Assembly (NCBI GenBank): GCA_001414345.1
Contig: LLCB01000316.1
Span: 1 to 64,000, forward strand
Direction: 5' to 3'
DNA: 64,000 nucleotides
Origin: Hymenoscyphus infarciens
Lineage: Eukaryota > Ascomycota > Leotiomycetes > Helotiales > Helotiaceae
The position numbers and the translations under genes are program-made. Below the pieces are notes generated by a model. That model saw only the letters and a program-made list of their open reading frames with translations, was not told the origin of the DNA and did not search any database. Positions within the stretch are counted from its first letter, which is position 1. Each line of letters opens with the position of its first letter. Positions 11,871-24,785 of this stretch are shown piece after piece.

Positions 11871-14800
11871 GATTAATAGTTAAGAACCGACCTCGCGAAT
11901 CTAGTTCACAAGTATAGTAGAGTATAGTTTCCTACGTCTAATATTCTTTTAAATATAAGATCTTTAATAGTATTAAATTAGTTAAAAATAAAAATTACAT
12001 AATACTAATAGCTTTTATAAATAGAGAAAGAGATAATAACGTTAAATACTAGTTTACTTAGATAATCTAGAGAATTAAGTAATATTTTAAAAAAACATAG
12101 TCTAATAGTTTAATATAACTAATTTATTTAACTAACTTTGTTCTTTTATAGTAAAAGTATTAACTTTAATACTTTAAGAGCTTAAGTAAAGTATATACTA
12201 ACTCTTTAAAAACTTCTTAAAAACACTACTAATTTAGTACTCCTTTAAAACTACGCTTATTTAAAAATACTAAGCTCTTTTATTTTATCTTACCTTTAAA
12301 AACCCTCCTCTACCTAACTTATAGCTTATAGCCTTAGACACTCTCTATCTTTAAGAAACTTACTATCTTTATAAATTAGTAATTATTAAGAATAGTATAA
12401 GTCTTTAACTTATAACTTTTAGTAGATAAATATAGTTCTTATAGTTTAGAGAGAAGATTTAAGATTAGTAGAACTATTTTAAGGTTTACTTATAAAGAGA
12501 TAAATAAGTAGAAGGTTAGCTAAATAAATAGATTATATAAGTAAGTAAGATAGAAATAAACTAGCTACTAATTTCCTATAAATATAAGCTATTAAGTAAG
12601 ACTATAAAGCTTATAAAAAGGCTTAGATCGAGTTTAAAAAAGATACCTAGTATAATTCTTTAAGATTAATAATAGAAAACTAGAAGCTATTAAGTAAGTA
12701 TTTCTATAAGTTAATTAGCTATAACTAGTAAAAATACCTTAATAATTACTTACTTACTTATAAAAACGGAGTAGTAGAGTAATAATATAGAACTTACTAC
12801 TACTACTACTTATACTAAAGACTAGAATAAGAGTAGAGGAGTATATTCTTTTATAAAATTAGACTAAATTTATACTAACTACTTACTTTATTTTCTAATA
12901 AGAATTATATATAATAACTAAAGAGGAGAAAGAAGAAAAAGATACTATCCTTTATTTTTAATAGAAATATCTCTTTTAGCTAATATATTACCTTCTTTAT
13001 ATCTATAAAGATTATTCTATAGAGATACTATAATAGTAGTACTTAGCTATTTATAGGGCTTTTTATTATTATTAAATTAATTTACTAAAGGTATTTAGTA
13101 GGTTATAAAACGTCTTTATAATCTTACTAGTGCTTACTAAGTCTAAAACCCTTTTTTATAAAGTGCTTAATAATATACTAATTATACCTTCTTTTTATAA
13201 AAACGCTTAAGTTTTCTCTAGATAGACTTAAGATCTTAAAATTCCTTACTTAATAGTCTTAATTTTATTAACTATTTAAAGACTAAGCTATATAATACTC
13301 TATAACTACTTAAGCTAGTAATATATAATACCTTATTTAAAACCTAGAAAGTATATTAGATAGTCTAGGTAAAATAAGCTAGCTTTATAAAGTATATAAT
13401 AGTATAAATAAAGAAAATAAAATACTAGAGTAAATCTTAAAAAACGTAAAGGTTATAAACAGTTGATTCTATATCTATAACTCCTTTATTATCTAGCTTT
13501 TATTCTACTACTAGAGCTGGTTATTTTCTTATTTTTAGTATATAAGTAATAAGAGAATAGTTAGGCTTTTAGTAGTATTAGACATACTTAGTAACTCTAT
13601 AAGTTAGTAGAAGATATATTAGATTAGAAGTATATTATATTTTAAATAAATATATAAACTTAATAAATTCTTATTAATAAGAGGATTTAGGTAATTTTAT
13701 TAAAAAATATAAGTTATATTAAGAATATAAGACTAGTAATAAATATATATTATTAGAATCTTTCTCTAACTTAAATAAGAGTTATACTAGATAGATACTA
13801 TAAGAAATATTTTATAACTTTTAAAAGAGTAACGTTATATAGTTTTAAAGATATAAAGTAAGCGAATATTTATTTAGTTATAGAATCGAAATAGTATTTA
13901 CCTCTTATTAGCTCCTTATTATATTAATCTATCGAAGGCTATAAGTATACTCTATAAATATTTTATATAAGTGATTATATATAAAAGGCGAATTAAGTCT
14001 AAAAACTTTCTAAGAAATGTATTATTAATAGAAGGGATTAATATAAATATATAAAGATATTACTAATACTAATCTAAAACTAAAGCCTCTTTCTTCTAGT
14101 AGAGAAGGCTACTAAAGTCTTTATAAACCCTTTACTACTACAATGGTTCTAGTAGTACTATATTACTATTCTAGGAGTCTTTAAGCTACTTATTAGTTAA
14201 GAGGTACTACTCTATCTTTTTAAGCGCGGCTATATAAAGGAATTCTTAAGTTTTTATTATCTAAGCTTTTAAATAAATATAATTATTAATTTTAGTCTAG
14301 TATAATTATATAAAGTCTAGATAAAGTAGTAATTTAGTAGATTTAGCAGTTTTAATAGATTCTCTAACTTAAAGCGTATTATAAAGGTTTTTGAGTTTTA
14401 CTCTATTATATTATTACCCCTTCTTAATAATATTATCTTAATATATATATTAAATAATAACTTACTAGATTAATTAAGATAAGCGATATTATACTTTCTA
14501 AGTTAACTCTAACTAAGAGAAGTTGTTGATTTTAAGGGATTTAATATATTACTTATAAAGAGTACAACGCTAGTCTACTAAGCTATATTTATATATATCC
14601 TTAATTTAATCTCTAATTCTATATACTAGCTATAAGTAGAGGTATACAAAGTAGTATTTATATATATAGTTTATAGAGAGCGGTTATAGGTTAGAGCCTT
14701 ATGTTTTAGCATTTTATAAAATAGGAGTACTAACTTAAAATAAGAGGAGAAGAAGAGAAGAAAGAGGAAGAGAGAGAGAAAGTGGTTTTAGTAGCTAAGT

Positions 14801-16692
14801 TAACTAATAATTAAAAATAAGAGGAAAAAGCTACTAATAGTTATAAATTTTACCTTAGAAAAGGTAAGTAAGAGCTAGTAAGTAATTAATTTATAATATA
14901 ATTATTTAGAGATTCTCTCTATTTTTTAGCTAGTCTTATAGCTTAACTTCTTATATTATATACTATTAGTACTTAAACTCTCTTCTTTACTTTACGCTCT
15001 TATATATTATTCTTATTTTAATTCTCTAAATCCTAGGTAGTATTAAACTATACTTTAGCTCTATTCCTCTTTTTTACTCTTACTTCTAGTATCTTATTTA
15101 TTCCTTTAATCTCTATTAACGCCTTTTATTCTTTTAAATTAGTAATACTTAGTAAAGACGCTCTTAGTTTACTAGTATTAGTAATAGTTAACTAAGTTAT
15201 TTTCTAGTTTCTTAGGTAAGTAATTCTAGGTATAGTTAATAAGGCTGTCTTTTAATTCTTAGTTCTAGATAATTAAGCACTAGTTAATAAGACTGCCTTT
15301 TTAGTACTAGCCACGGTTAAAGGAAGTAGGTTCTAACTAAACGATACCTTCTATATAACTTAAAAGAGGACTAAAGGTTCTCTAATATTAATTAATTTAT
15401 ATTTAATAAGTAACTTAGTACTAGATATGATTTTTAGGTTATTAAGTTTTTAAAGGAATACCTTAGAGTTATTAATTATATACTACTTAAGAGAAAGAAT
15501 TCTATACCTTAAAGACGTTAAAGAAGTCTTTAGTATATACCGAGGAATAAAGAGAGAGATCTAATATAGTAAATTAGTAAATAATATAGAATTCTTATAT
15601 TAAAATAATACCTTTAGTTATATTATACTTTCTCTAACTTATTAAGCTATAATAATAAGAATTACTATAAATAGAGGATCTAGAGACATGTTCTTAATTT
15701 ACTAGGCTACTTATATTATAAACATCTTATTCTAATAAGTATAAAATTTATAGTATAAGTTTATAGCCTAAGTCTTATTAATATATACTTATATATAAGG
15801 TTAAGTAGATTATTAATTATAAAATACTAAAGGTAGAGAAATATTAAGTATAGTATACTTACTATACTAGAATAGAATAAAACAACTAAATAAAAGTTAG
15901 CTAGAAACCTAAAGTAAAAGTAAATAGTAGATAACTTACTATAGGATATACTTTAAGGTTATTATAGTAAAGAGTATATTTAAAAGACTTTATATTACCT
16001 AATCCTTCCTCTTATAATAGTACTAGGTAAGAAGTAGCCTATTACTTAATTAAATATCCTACTATTTAATACCTAGTAGAAAATTAAATTTTTCTATTAC
16101 TTAGTCTAGGAAAACGGTATAGATTAGAGCATCTACTAACTACTATAGATTATATCTAAGATACTCTAAGTAGTAATCTAGCTCTATTTATTTAAGAGAA
16201 TAGACATATAAGTTTAAATATTCAAGAATAGTATTATAGAGTAACTTTATAGAAGGGGGGATAGTCTATAGGTCTTAGGAATCTATTATATATATAGAGT
16301 TTATTATTAAGAGATATTAAGTTAATAATAGTAAAAAGGAAGTTCTTACTATTAGTGTCTTAGAGGCTGTAATCTACTGAATTCACTAGCTAGTAAGCTA
16401 AGAACAGCCTTAAAAGAGTCTTAAATAGAGGTTAAACGTTGTTAATAGTATATATACTCTACTTAAATAATTATAGATTAGCTTATACTTTAAATATAGT
16501 AGAAAAGCTCTCTCTTAGAGAAAGTATGATTTAATATACCTTAGTTAAAAATAGGCCTTAAGAGTATCTATTATAAAGTATTACCACGTCTTACTAGTAA
16601 ATCCTAAAGAATAATAATAAATTATTACTTAAAATTACATAACGGATTAGTTATTTATATAAGTTTATTAAAGAATAGTAGTAATATAATAG
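11871..16692. other. RIP-degraded DNA, nothing assigned
   Basis: The frame of the preceding relic can be followed weakly to about 11,990, where a few non-RIP codons remain (around 11,885-11,925), and then stops become too frequent. Around 14,735-14,790 lies a GA-rich purine tract (GAGGAGAAGAAGAG type). The rest is TA-rich sequence with no frame I can support. Confidence 0.4.
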
Positions 16693-16696
16693 CTTA

Positions 16697-16758
16697 AAAG
16701 TACTATAGTACTATAGTACTATAGTACTATGGTGCTATAGTGCTATAGTGCTATAGTA
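16697..16758. repeat. 8-bp tandem microsatellite CTATAGTA
   Basis: Seven to eight units of an 8-bp motif. Most read CTATAGTA, but later units read CTATGGTG and CTATAGTG. The variants with TG look like the pre-RIP state and the CTATAGTA units like the mutated state. Confidence 0.8.
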
Positions 16759-18026
16759 ATACAGGAGTTAGTAGTTCTAATAGATAATAATACGGTCTTA
16801 GGATAGAGTTACTTATACTCGAGTACTATATAACACTATAGGCTTTGCGAAGTATTTATATAGAGAATAAAGAAAGAGATCGCTTCTTATTACTACGCCT
16901 TTTACTATGCCTATAGTATAAGAACTAGACTAAACTTTCCTTATATTTATAAATACCCTTTTCTTTATTATTATATTTCTTATTAGATTATTTTTAGAAA
17001 GAAGCTAGATATTAAAAAAGGGTTATTATAAAGCTATACTATTTCTACTCTAGCTTTTATATATATTTATATATAATAGCAGCCTTTATTTCACCGTAGT
17101 ATTTCTTAATAGGATAGCGTAGTATTTAAAGAAGAGTTTAAATATTTAAGTTTCTAGCTTATAAGTACCTTCTTAGATAGTAATAACTAAGAAATAAATA
17201 TTATAAACTTAGATAATTAACAGACTTTAAGTAGCTATTAGTAGTCTTTTTTTATAAGAGTTAAGATATCTTACTATTTTCCTATTATTTCTCGCGTTAT
17301 AAAGAAGGTATAGTTATTTATAACTAGGCTAGTATTTATAAGATATAGAAGTAATCTCTTAACCTAGGATTTTAAACTACGAATAAATATTATAACTATA
17401 GATAAATAAGATTATTAAATTATAATACTCTTACTCTCTCCTAGTCTCCTGCTTTATAAGGTATTATTTAATATTAATAGATAGTATAATAGGTTATTCT
17501 TAGTTACGGACAGTAGCGTTCTAGATCGCTACTATCTATAGTGTTTATTTACTATAAAAAGGCTATATATATCTTATACTTAGTAGCTCTATCTTTTAAA
17601 ACTTAATTCTTTCTAGTTAGATTATTTCTATAAGCTTTACTAGCTACTTATAGTTTTTATAAGTCTATACTATTATAGAAAACACCATTTCTCTTATAAC
17701 TACCTTTTATTATATAGTTTATATCTCTCTTACTCTTATAAACTCGATTATAATAGTCTACTATTATCTATTAATTATTATATTATATCTTACGTTATCT
17801 ATTATAATTTAAAATACCTTTACTTACTATCTTAAATTAGGATATAATAGCTTTTACTCCTCTTTAGTATATCTCTTTATATACTTTAAAAATAATTAGG
17901 AATAAATAAGAAACACTCTTATTATAATATTTAGCTAGTAATCTTAATCTCTAATATGTATACGCTTATAGGTTTAGGTACTTAATAGTAGTAGTTCCTA
18001 TCTCTTAAGTAGTAATAGATACTACT
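16759..18026. other. RIP-degraded DNA, weak coding hints
   Basis: Around 17,470-17,900 a plus frame reads plausibly (for example SQLRTVAFQIATIYSVYLLQ) but has about one stop in eleven codons, close to what a random frame gives in this DNA. I do not call it a gene. Confidence 0.3.
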
Positions 18027-19050
18027 ATAGAGCTTATTAAGGCTAAGTAGGTAAGAGACCTATATCTTTCTAAGCTAGAAGCGAGGAGTGTTATTTATAA
18101 ATATGTATTAGATATTTGTAAAAATAAGGTATTTTATTAAGGTTATTACCTTAGTAGATTCTAGGAATTATATCTTAAGCCTCTTAATAAGCTATGAGAA
18201 ATAGAGACGTTAAATAAATTAATAAAACATAAGAAGAAGAGGAAGACTATATTATAATACCTAGTAGTAGTAGAACTAGCCTTAGACTAGCCTATTATAA
18301 TAAACTTCTAGAATAACCTCTTATTAGCTAAATAGTAACTAATGCCCTCTAATAATCTAGTAGTACTAAATTATCCTACGTTAGTATTTAAGGGTTTAGT
18401 AATATTATAGCTAAAGAAAAAAAAACATAGTAGTATATTAAATACTTTAGCCTAGTTACTAGACTAGCCTCTTTAAGAGTTTCCTAGCCGCTCTTCTTAT
18501 AGAGCCTTAATTAAAGTAATAAGTGCTATAGTTAAAATAAAACCTAATCTAATACTTAAATAAGAGGAATCTATTTTAACGTCTTACTTATATACTACTA
18601 CTAAGAGCTTCTCTCTTTCTTAGAAAAAGGCTAAGTAAGAAGAATAAAGTAAAGAAGATATAGTTAGAGCCTTTATTTATAAGCTTATTTTAACTATTCT
18701 TTTTATATAAATAACTTTAAATTAGACTAGGTTTTTATAAGAATACTTAGATTTAAAAACTAGGTTATTAACTTATAAGGTTAAACTTCTTAAAGTAGAT
18801 ATTTTATCTAATATTAATAAAGATAGATGTCTTTAATAGCTTTACTAGCTATTAGAGAGAGAGCCTTTTAAATTTAACTTCTTAGCTATTAATATTAAGG
18901 CTAAGAAAAAGAAAGGCGTTGACTTTAATAATAAAGAGAGAATAATAATAGTTACCTTTCTATAAGTATATTAGGAGATAGTAGTATATATACTTAGAGA
19001 TTACTTAAGGTAGTTTAATAACTAAATAATAAAGTAAGTTAAACCTTAAT
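18027..19050 (+). pseudogene. RIP-inactivated gene relic, first part
   Basis: A plus frame runs about 340 codons. I counted about 8% stops here against about 14% and 12% in the other two plus frames over the first 215 codons, which gives moderate support for real coding. Readable parts include LYLSKLEARSVIYKYVLDIC, FLQEYLDLKTRLLTYKVKLL and LLEREPFKFNFLAINIKAKK. It ends near 19,050, and the reading continues in a different frame from about 19,091. That suggests a lost intron or a frameshift, and that both parts belong to one gene. The protein is not recognised. Confidence 0.5.
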
Positions 19051-19090
19051 CTAATATTATAGTATTTGTTCTAATAAGTCTAGTTAGTAG

Positions 19091-19960
19091 CTTATCTTCT
19101 TATTAAGAACGAAAGTTTCTATTTTTTATACTAAGTTTAACTCTCTTTATTATAATTACTTAAACTTATTAGAAGGATAAGAGTAATCTCTTAATATTAC
19201 TACGTTCTTTAAGATTAGCTATATAAAACCTTTTAATTTTACTTATTTAAAATAAAGAAAGCTCTTATATATATATCTACTTACGCTTTTTATTTACTTA
19301 GGTATCTCTACTTAATACCTACTCTAACCTATTATTTATAGAGATAAGTCTACCTAAATAGAAGTAAAGGGTATAGCTAAATCTAAGGAAACCCTATAGC
19401 TATACTCTCGTAGACCTAGTATATATAAAGACTAAAAGGTATAAATAATAAATAAGGAATAAGGTAAGAGAGAAAGAAGTAAGGAAGAGAAGAGTAAGGA
19501 AGAAGAGAGTAAAGAAGAAGAGAGCGAGGAAGAAGAGAGTAAGGAAGAAGAGAGTAAGGAAGAAGAGTAAGTAGAAGATAATAAAGATAGTAAAAGTTAA
19601 CTTACTTTATTATAGTTTTCTTTTTTTTTAATTTCTAAATATTAATAGGCTATAGTTATATAGTCTATTCCTCTTTTTATATATATTATAAAGTTTATAT
19701 AAGAAGTAAATAAAGATAATAATAGCGAGTTACTAGCTCTAAGTATATTTAGTACTTTTCTTAGATTTAATATATAAGGTTATTATAATTATTTTCTTTA
19801 ATTTCTCTTATATATAATTTTCCTTTTTTATATTAATAAAATATACCTAGCTTATAATAGCTATAGGGTTTTTTCTTCTTTTTCCTCTAAAAGTAGGATT
19901 AAAACTAGTATCTAATAATTAAATAAACTTACTTAAAGCTTTTATCTATCTAATTAAAGA
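19091..19960 (+). pseudogene. RIP-inactivated gene relic, second part with acidic SKEEE tail
   Basis: This is probably the continuation of the frame ending at 19,050, shifted by one phase. It reads RTKVSIFYTKFNSLYY, KISYIKPFNFTYLK and IYRDKSTQIEVKGIAKSK. It then enters a low-complexity acidic stretch of six SKEEE/SEEEE pentapeptides (19,478-19,567) followed by EVNKDNNSELLALSIFSTF and KSRIKT. The acidic block suggests a nuclear or scaffold-like charged linker. The one unit reading SEEEE (AGC GAG) probably preserves the ancestral repeat, the Lys codons being GAG or GAA changed to AAG or AAA. The family is unknown. It converges on the minus-strand relic that ends at 20,359. Confidence 0.5.
19478..19567 (+). 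repeat. 15-bp coding minisatellite (SKEEE)
   Basis: Six contiguous 15-bp units of the form AGTAAGGAAGAAGAG, in frame with the surrounding relic. The unit at 19,523 keeps AGCGAG in place of AGTAAG. Confidence 0.85.
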
Positions 19961-20358
19961 GAGATATTTCTTCTTATATAAGAAAAGATTATTATATAAA
20001 ATATTATTAGAGAGCTAATAAATGATTTAAGTAAACCTATTATATATAGAATCTAGGTAACGCTATATCTATTATAATACTATAAATATTAAATAATATA
20101 AATAGTTAAAAGAATTTTTAGAGTTAAGTAAAATAGATAAGTTATACTAGAAAGTAAGTAAAGATTAATTAGTAATAAACGACCCTTATTATACTAGCAT
20201 AGTCTATAATAAATAGATAAATCTCCTAGAAAAACTCGTATATAACTGTTTATAAATATTTATAGTTTTAATAGATATATATACTTAAGCTTAATTTCTT
20301 AAAGAATAAAAATCATTCCTCTTAAATATAGCCTCTTAAACCTATAATATTAAGTTTA
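19961..20358. other. Intergenic space between convergent relics
   Basis: About 400 bases of TA-rich sequence between a plus-strand relic and a minus-strand relic. I see no terminator-like hairpin that stands out from the background. Confidence 0.4.
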
Positions 20359-22320
20359 TTATTCTCCTTCTTCTCTTCTAGCTAGCTCCTCTATATTATC
20401 TAGATATTCTTTAATCTACTTATTATTTATACTTAAGCTCTTAAAAACATCTAAGTCTTTATTCTCTCTTTCTTTATCTCTTACTAAGTAAGTAAAGAAG
20501 ATATAGGCTCTATTTAGAATAACTATTTTTAAATTAATATAAATCCTTAGTAAATAGCCTAGTTACTTACTATTTAGTCTTAAAAGTAAGTCTTAGTCTT
20601 ATAATTCCCTCTTATACTAAATTAATAATTCCTTAGTATATACTCGCTATAATATTCTACTAAGAATTAGACTCTAATACTATATATTATCTACTAGTAT
20701 TAAAATTATTTATATTAGAAGGATTTATAAGGTATTAATATACTAAGTAGTAACTCTCTTCTATTTCTGTCTTAGAATCTTAACCTTTTTAAGTGCTTTT
20801 TAAAGCTATTAGAGAATATTAATTCTATAAAGTACTTAAATATCTAAGGTAAAACTAAGTAAGTCTAATAGACTCCTCCTCTTAGTATCTAAGCTAAAAA
20901 CTTATACTATTTCGTATACTTATAATACTTTATTAAACTCCTCTTCTAGCGTTATAGAATTAAATGTTTAAAGTAAAATTATTTTAGGTTATAGAGTACT
21001 AGATAGAAGCTTATTAATTAACTAGTTAATTCTTTCTATTCTTAAATAAATTTTTAGTATATTATTAAAGAGTAACTTTATATAAGCGCTAGCTTTCTTA
21101 GTACCTCTTATATTAAAGTAGTTCTATATATTCCTCTACTACTATACTTAGACTATAGCCTTATAATAGAATTATATAAACTATTCTATAATTCAATCTT
21201 ATATCTAAGCTATCTAATATTAATTAATAAAGTAGTTACTAGTCGTCTACTCTAAGTATACTATATTGTTTTTCTTTAACTTATTCTTATACTATTCTAT
21301 TATCTACTTTATAATTTCTACTTATAATAATCTTCCTCTTAAGTCTTATAGCTCTATAGACTTTCTCTAATTAGGTTAATATATAGTAATAGAAACCTCC
21401 TTTATTAGAGCTATAGTATTATACGAATTCTAAAATACTTAGAAATTTTATAAAGTTATATATTCTTATAAGAGGTATTAGTAGAGGTACTCTAAGAGCT
21501 ACTTAATATTAATAAACTTGTTTTTTATTAACTAGTCCTTCTACTAAGTAGAATATTCGTTGAGTTTTATAAAGATTTCGCTCTTATTTAAACTAATTAC
21601 TCTCTTTCTAATTAAATATAAACAAGTTTCTTTAATTATTAATTTAGATTTTAAGATAAGATCTCTTATTTATTAGTATCTTTTAAGTAATATAATACCT
21701 AAAACCTAGTATTAGAGTATTTCTTAAAATAAAGTCTAAGTATTTAAAATAGACTCTTAATAAGTAGCTAAGGTTACTCTTAAAAATAACATAAAGTATG
21801 CTTTTAGTAACTAATCCTACTTAACACTCTTACCGTCTCTAAGTCTAAAATACGATGTCTAATATAGCCTCTACTTTAACTAATAGAATAAGGTATAAGA
21901 ATATTAATAAAAGACATTTATAATATAATAAACCTACTCTAATATATCTAAGTATTCTCTTAAAAGGTATAGCCTAAACTTATAAGTAATATTATATTAA
22001 AAGATAATATAGGCCTAAAGTAGAAGTAAGTTAAAAACCGATTAAAACAGATATAATATATTACTAAATCTTTCTCCTTAATAAAGATTTATAAGACGTA
22101 ATATAGCGCTATAGCGATATACTACATTTATAAGACTAGTTTAATCTAAACTCTTAAACTTACTTAAAGTCTTCTTATTAGACTTAGCTATCTAGAAGCG
22201 ATATAGATAGAAGTCTTTATAAAAGTCCTCCTAGTATAATAGTAGATAGTTATTTAGAAGATCTTTTATAAAGAATTTTAATATCGTCTATTACTATAAA
22301 GTCTATAAGCCTACCCCTTA
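20359..22320 (-). pseudogene. Longest RIP-inactivated gene relic, about 654 codons, unknown family
   Basis: A single minus-strand frame runs without net frameshift from about 22,320 to 20,359, checked at several codon positions that all share phase. Apart from one TGA near 21,196, the stops I met are TAA or TAG. In order of the protein it reads KTLSKFKSLDQTSLINVVYR, YSAILRLINLYQGERFSNI, RLRDGKSVKQDQLLKAYFML, RVTLATYQESILNTQTLFQE, RKRVISLNKSEIFIKLNEYS, NIRGTKKASAYIKLLFNNIL, LQKALKKVKILRQKQKRVTT and finally YLVRDKERENKDLDVFKSLS before EELARREEGE and two stops. It is helical, Lys/Gln/Leu-rich and has no membrane segment that I can see. Stop frequency is near one in ten, implying many Gln or Trp codons. 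The family is not recognised. It is a strong candidate for de-RIPping and a profile search. Confidence 0.7.
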
Positions 22321-24785
22321 TTTTCGCTTATATTAGAAGTTACTATCTTATACTTAATTTTAGAGTTAGTCTCCTTCTTTAAGAGGAATATTTAAAAGTT
22401 GTTAAAGATAATAAAAGAGTAAGTAAAGAAGAAACCCGACTCCTAAAGCGAGTAAAGTAGTAAAGTTTTTTTTAAGAATCTTACTTACTTAATACTAATT
22501 ATAAGGATTTCTTTTACTAGATTCTTTATTATTACTATAATAGAAGTATACTAAGTAGATATTTTTAAGAGAGCTCTCTACTATCTAACTAAGAGACTCT
22601 TATAATAAAAGAATAATACCTAAGTCTTAGTCTAATAGATTATTATAAACCTATTAAGTCTTAATCTAGTTAAAATATATATACTTAAATAACTTTTTAA
22701 GATCTAGTATTTAGTAAAGGCTTTTTGTTTCATAGACTTCTTAAATACTATAAGTAAAGGTATATTTACTTACTAGCCTATGTATAAGCATTCTATAGAA
22801 AAGTTAAAGAAGTTATATATAGAAGCCGATTTTAAGGTTTCGAGGAGTAGTAGAGAAAAATCTATACTTAATTATTACAGCTACTTAAGCCTATTTATAA
22901 GTATAATATATAATAATATACTTTTTAGTACCTAGTATATATATTAGTAAATATCTCCTTAGTTAGGTAAAATGTTATTATTAAACATAGTAAGGTATAT
23001 AATAGTTTAGTAGCGTTTAGAGCATCTTTCGACTATATATATTATCCCTTTATTATATAATACTTATCTTAAATATAAAGATACCTACTCTTAGCTCTTC
23101 TCTTACGCTTTTCTATTATTAATATTCTTCTAGGTCGGTTTTAGTATAAGCTCTTTTATAGAAAATTTAAGAGGATTCTATTTATTAGGAATATCCTCGT
23201 AGTCCTTATTTTCCTAGTTATTATTCGTTTCTAATAACGTATTTAGAGTATTTATATAAGCCTTTAATTACGCCTAGTTCTATTAGTATAAAGTTATAGA
23301 GTAACTAGTATATAAGAACTAGCGCCGTATAAGAAACCGAGGTATATTTAAATAAGAAAGAGAGAATAAAGGCGAGGGATAGTACTATAGTATAATAGTT
23401 AAGAAATATAATAAACTAGTAAGAGAAAGGGGTACTTAGTAGTATTAAAATAGCTAAATATTAGATGTTAAAAATATAAAGGAGCTTAGTATTTAGTTAT
23501 TACCTAGCTATCTAATAGCTACTTATATACTATATCTACTAAATCCTTTTTTTAATCTTTAAAACTCTAATCTCTAAAACTCTAATCTAGCTTTAAACTA
23601 AAAACTCTAAAAACTCTAACCTCTCTATTCTCTATTTCCTCTCTAAACCTCTATTTCTTAGAACCTGTTTTAACGCTTAATAGGATTTATTAAATATTAA
23701 GAGATATAATTTATTATAGAAGATAAGTAGAGTCTATAAGTCTAGTATAGTATAGGTAGACGTTATTATAATACTATTATTAGTTATAGGCTATATTAGA
23801 GACCTTCTAATATTCTATATCTACGCTAACGATTTTATTAAGAGGATTAATTATAATAGGAGACTTTATTTACTTATATACCGCTATAAAGTAGAGGTTA
23901 GATATAATAATATACTATAGTATAGAGATAAAGTTTAAAGCTAAGTATAAGGCTTATATATAAATGAATTTCCTTGTAAAGGTTAAGAGAGCAACTAGTC
24001 GAGGTCTCTTTAAGTATTAATAGTAGTATAAGTATGTCTTCTTCGACGTTTTTAAGGTTAATAGGTTTAAGAGTGTTATTATTATATACGCTTATACTAT
24101 TAAGCTATTATATTTATTATATTATTAGTAGAGGCTATAGTAAGATATTTATAAAGATAATCTAGCTATAAGAGAATTCTTAAAACTCTAGATATAAGGC
24201 TTTATATTAGTAGGCGTAAAGTAGAAGTGTTAGTATAGTAGCTATTACGATTTTAATAGTATAAAGACTATATAATATATTTATTATAAGGGAATAAGTA
24301 ATTAGTAAAAATACTACTTTTAAGTAGTCTATAATAATTAATTCGTATTATGCTTATATTACTTATTTCTATTTATATATCTTAATTTTAATTTTTACTT
24401 ACTAAACTATCTATACTTAATCTTAGTTATAGCGTATAACGACTTTATTTTGTTATAACCTATTATAAAACTATTTTATTAAAAGGATTTCTTAGTAAGT
24501 AACCTCTCTTAGAATCTTTCTTTAATCTATCTTAGTAATAGTACTATATGTCTATCTTATTTCTAGTAAGTATTTTTAAGTATTACCTTCTTAATTCCTT
24601 AGATAGTACTAGCTTTCTCGTGTTCGCCTTTTCTAGTTATTCTAGGTTATTCACTCTTTAAATATACTTTAGATATATACTAATTCTTTTTAATAAGTAC
24701 TCTAATATATCTAATAAGACTAGATAAGCTAGGCGATATACTATAAGTATCTACTATATATTTCTACTATACTCTTCTCTATCTA
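22321..24785. other. RIP-degraded DNA, weak coding hints
   Basis: A plus frame around 22,722-23,340 reads partly (for example KGFLFHRLLKYY, HSKVYNSLVAFRASFDY), but its stop density is about that of a random frame. Around 23,540-23,650 there are short CTCTAAAACTCTAA repeats. Around 23,960-24,060 a small patch keeps TG and CA (the reading NEFPCKG). Nothing is firm enough to call. Confidence 0.3.

Noticed and set aside
17470..17900. Gene relic on the plus strand
   Set aside because: Stop density is about the random level for this composition.
22722..23340. Gene relic on the plus strand
   Set aside because: About one stop in ten codons and no conserved block shared with other relics.
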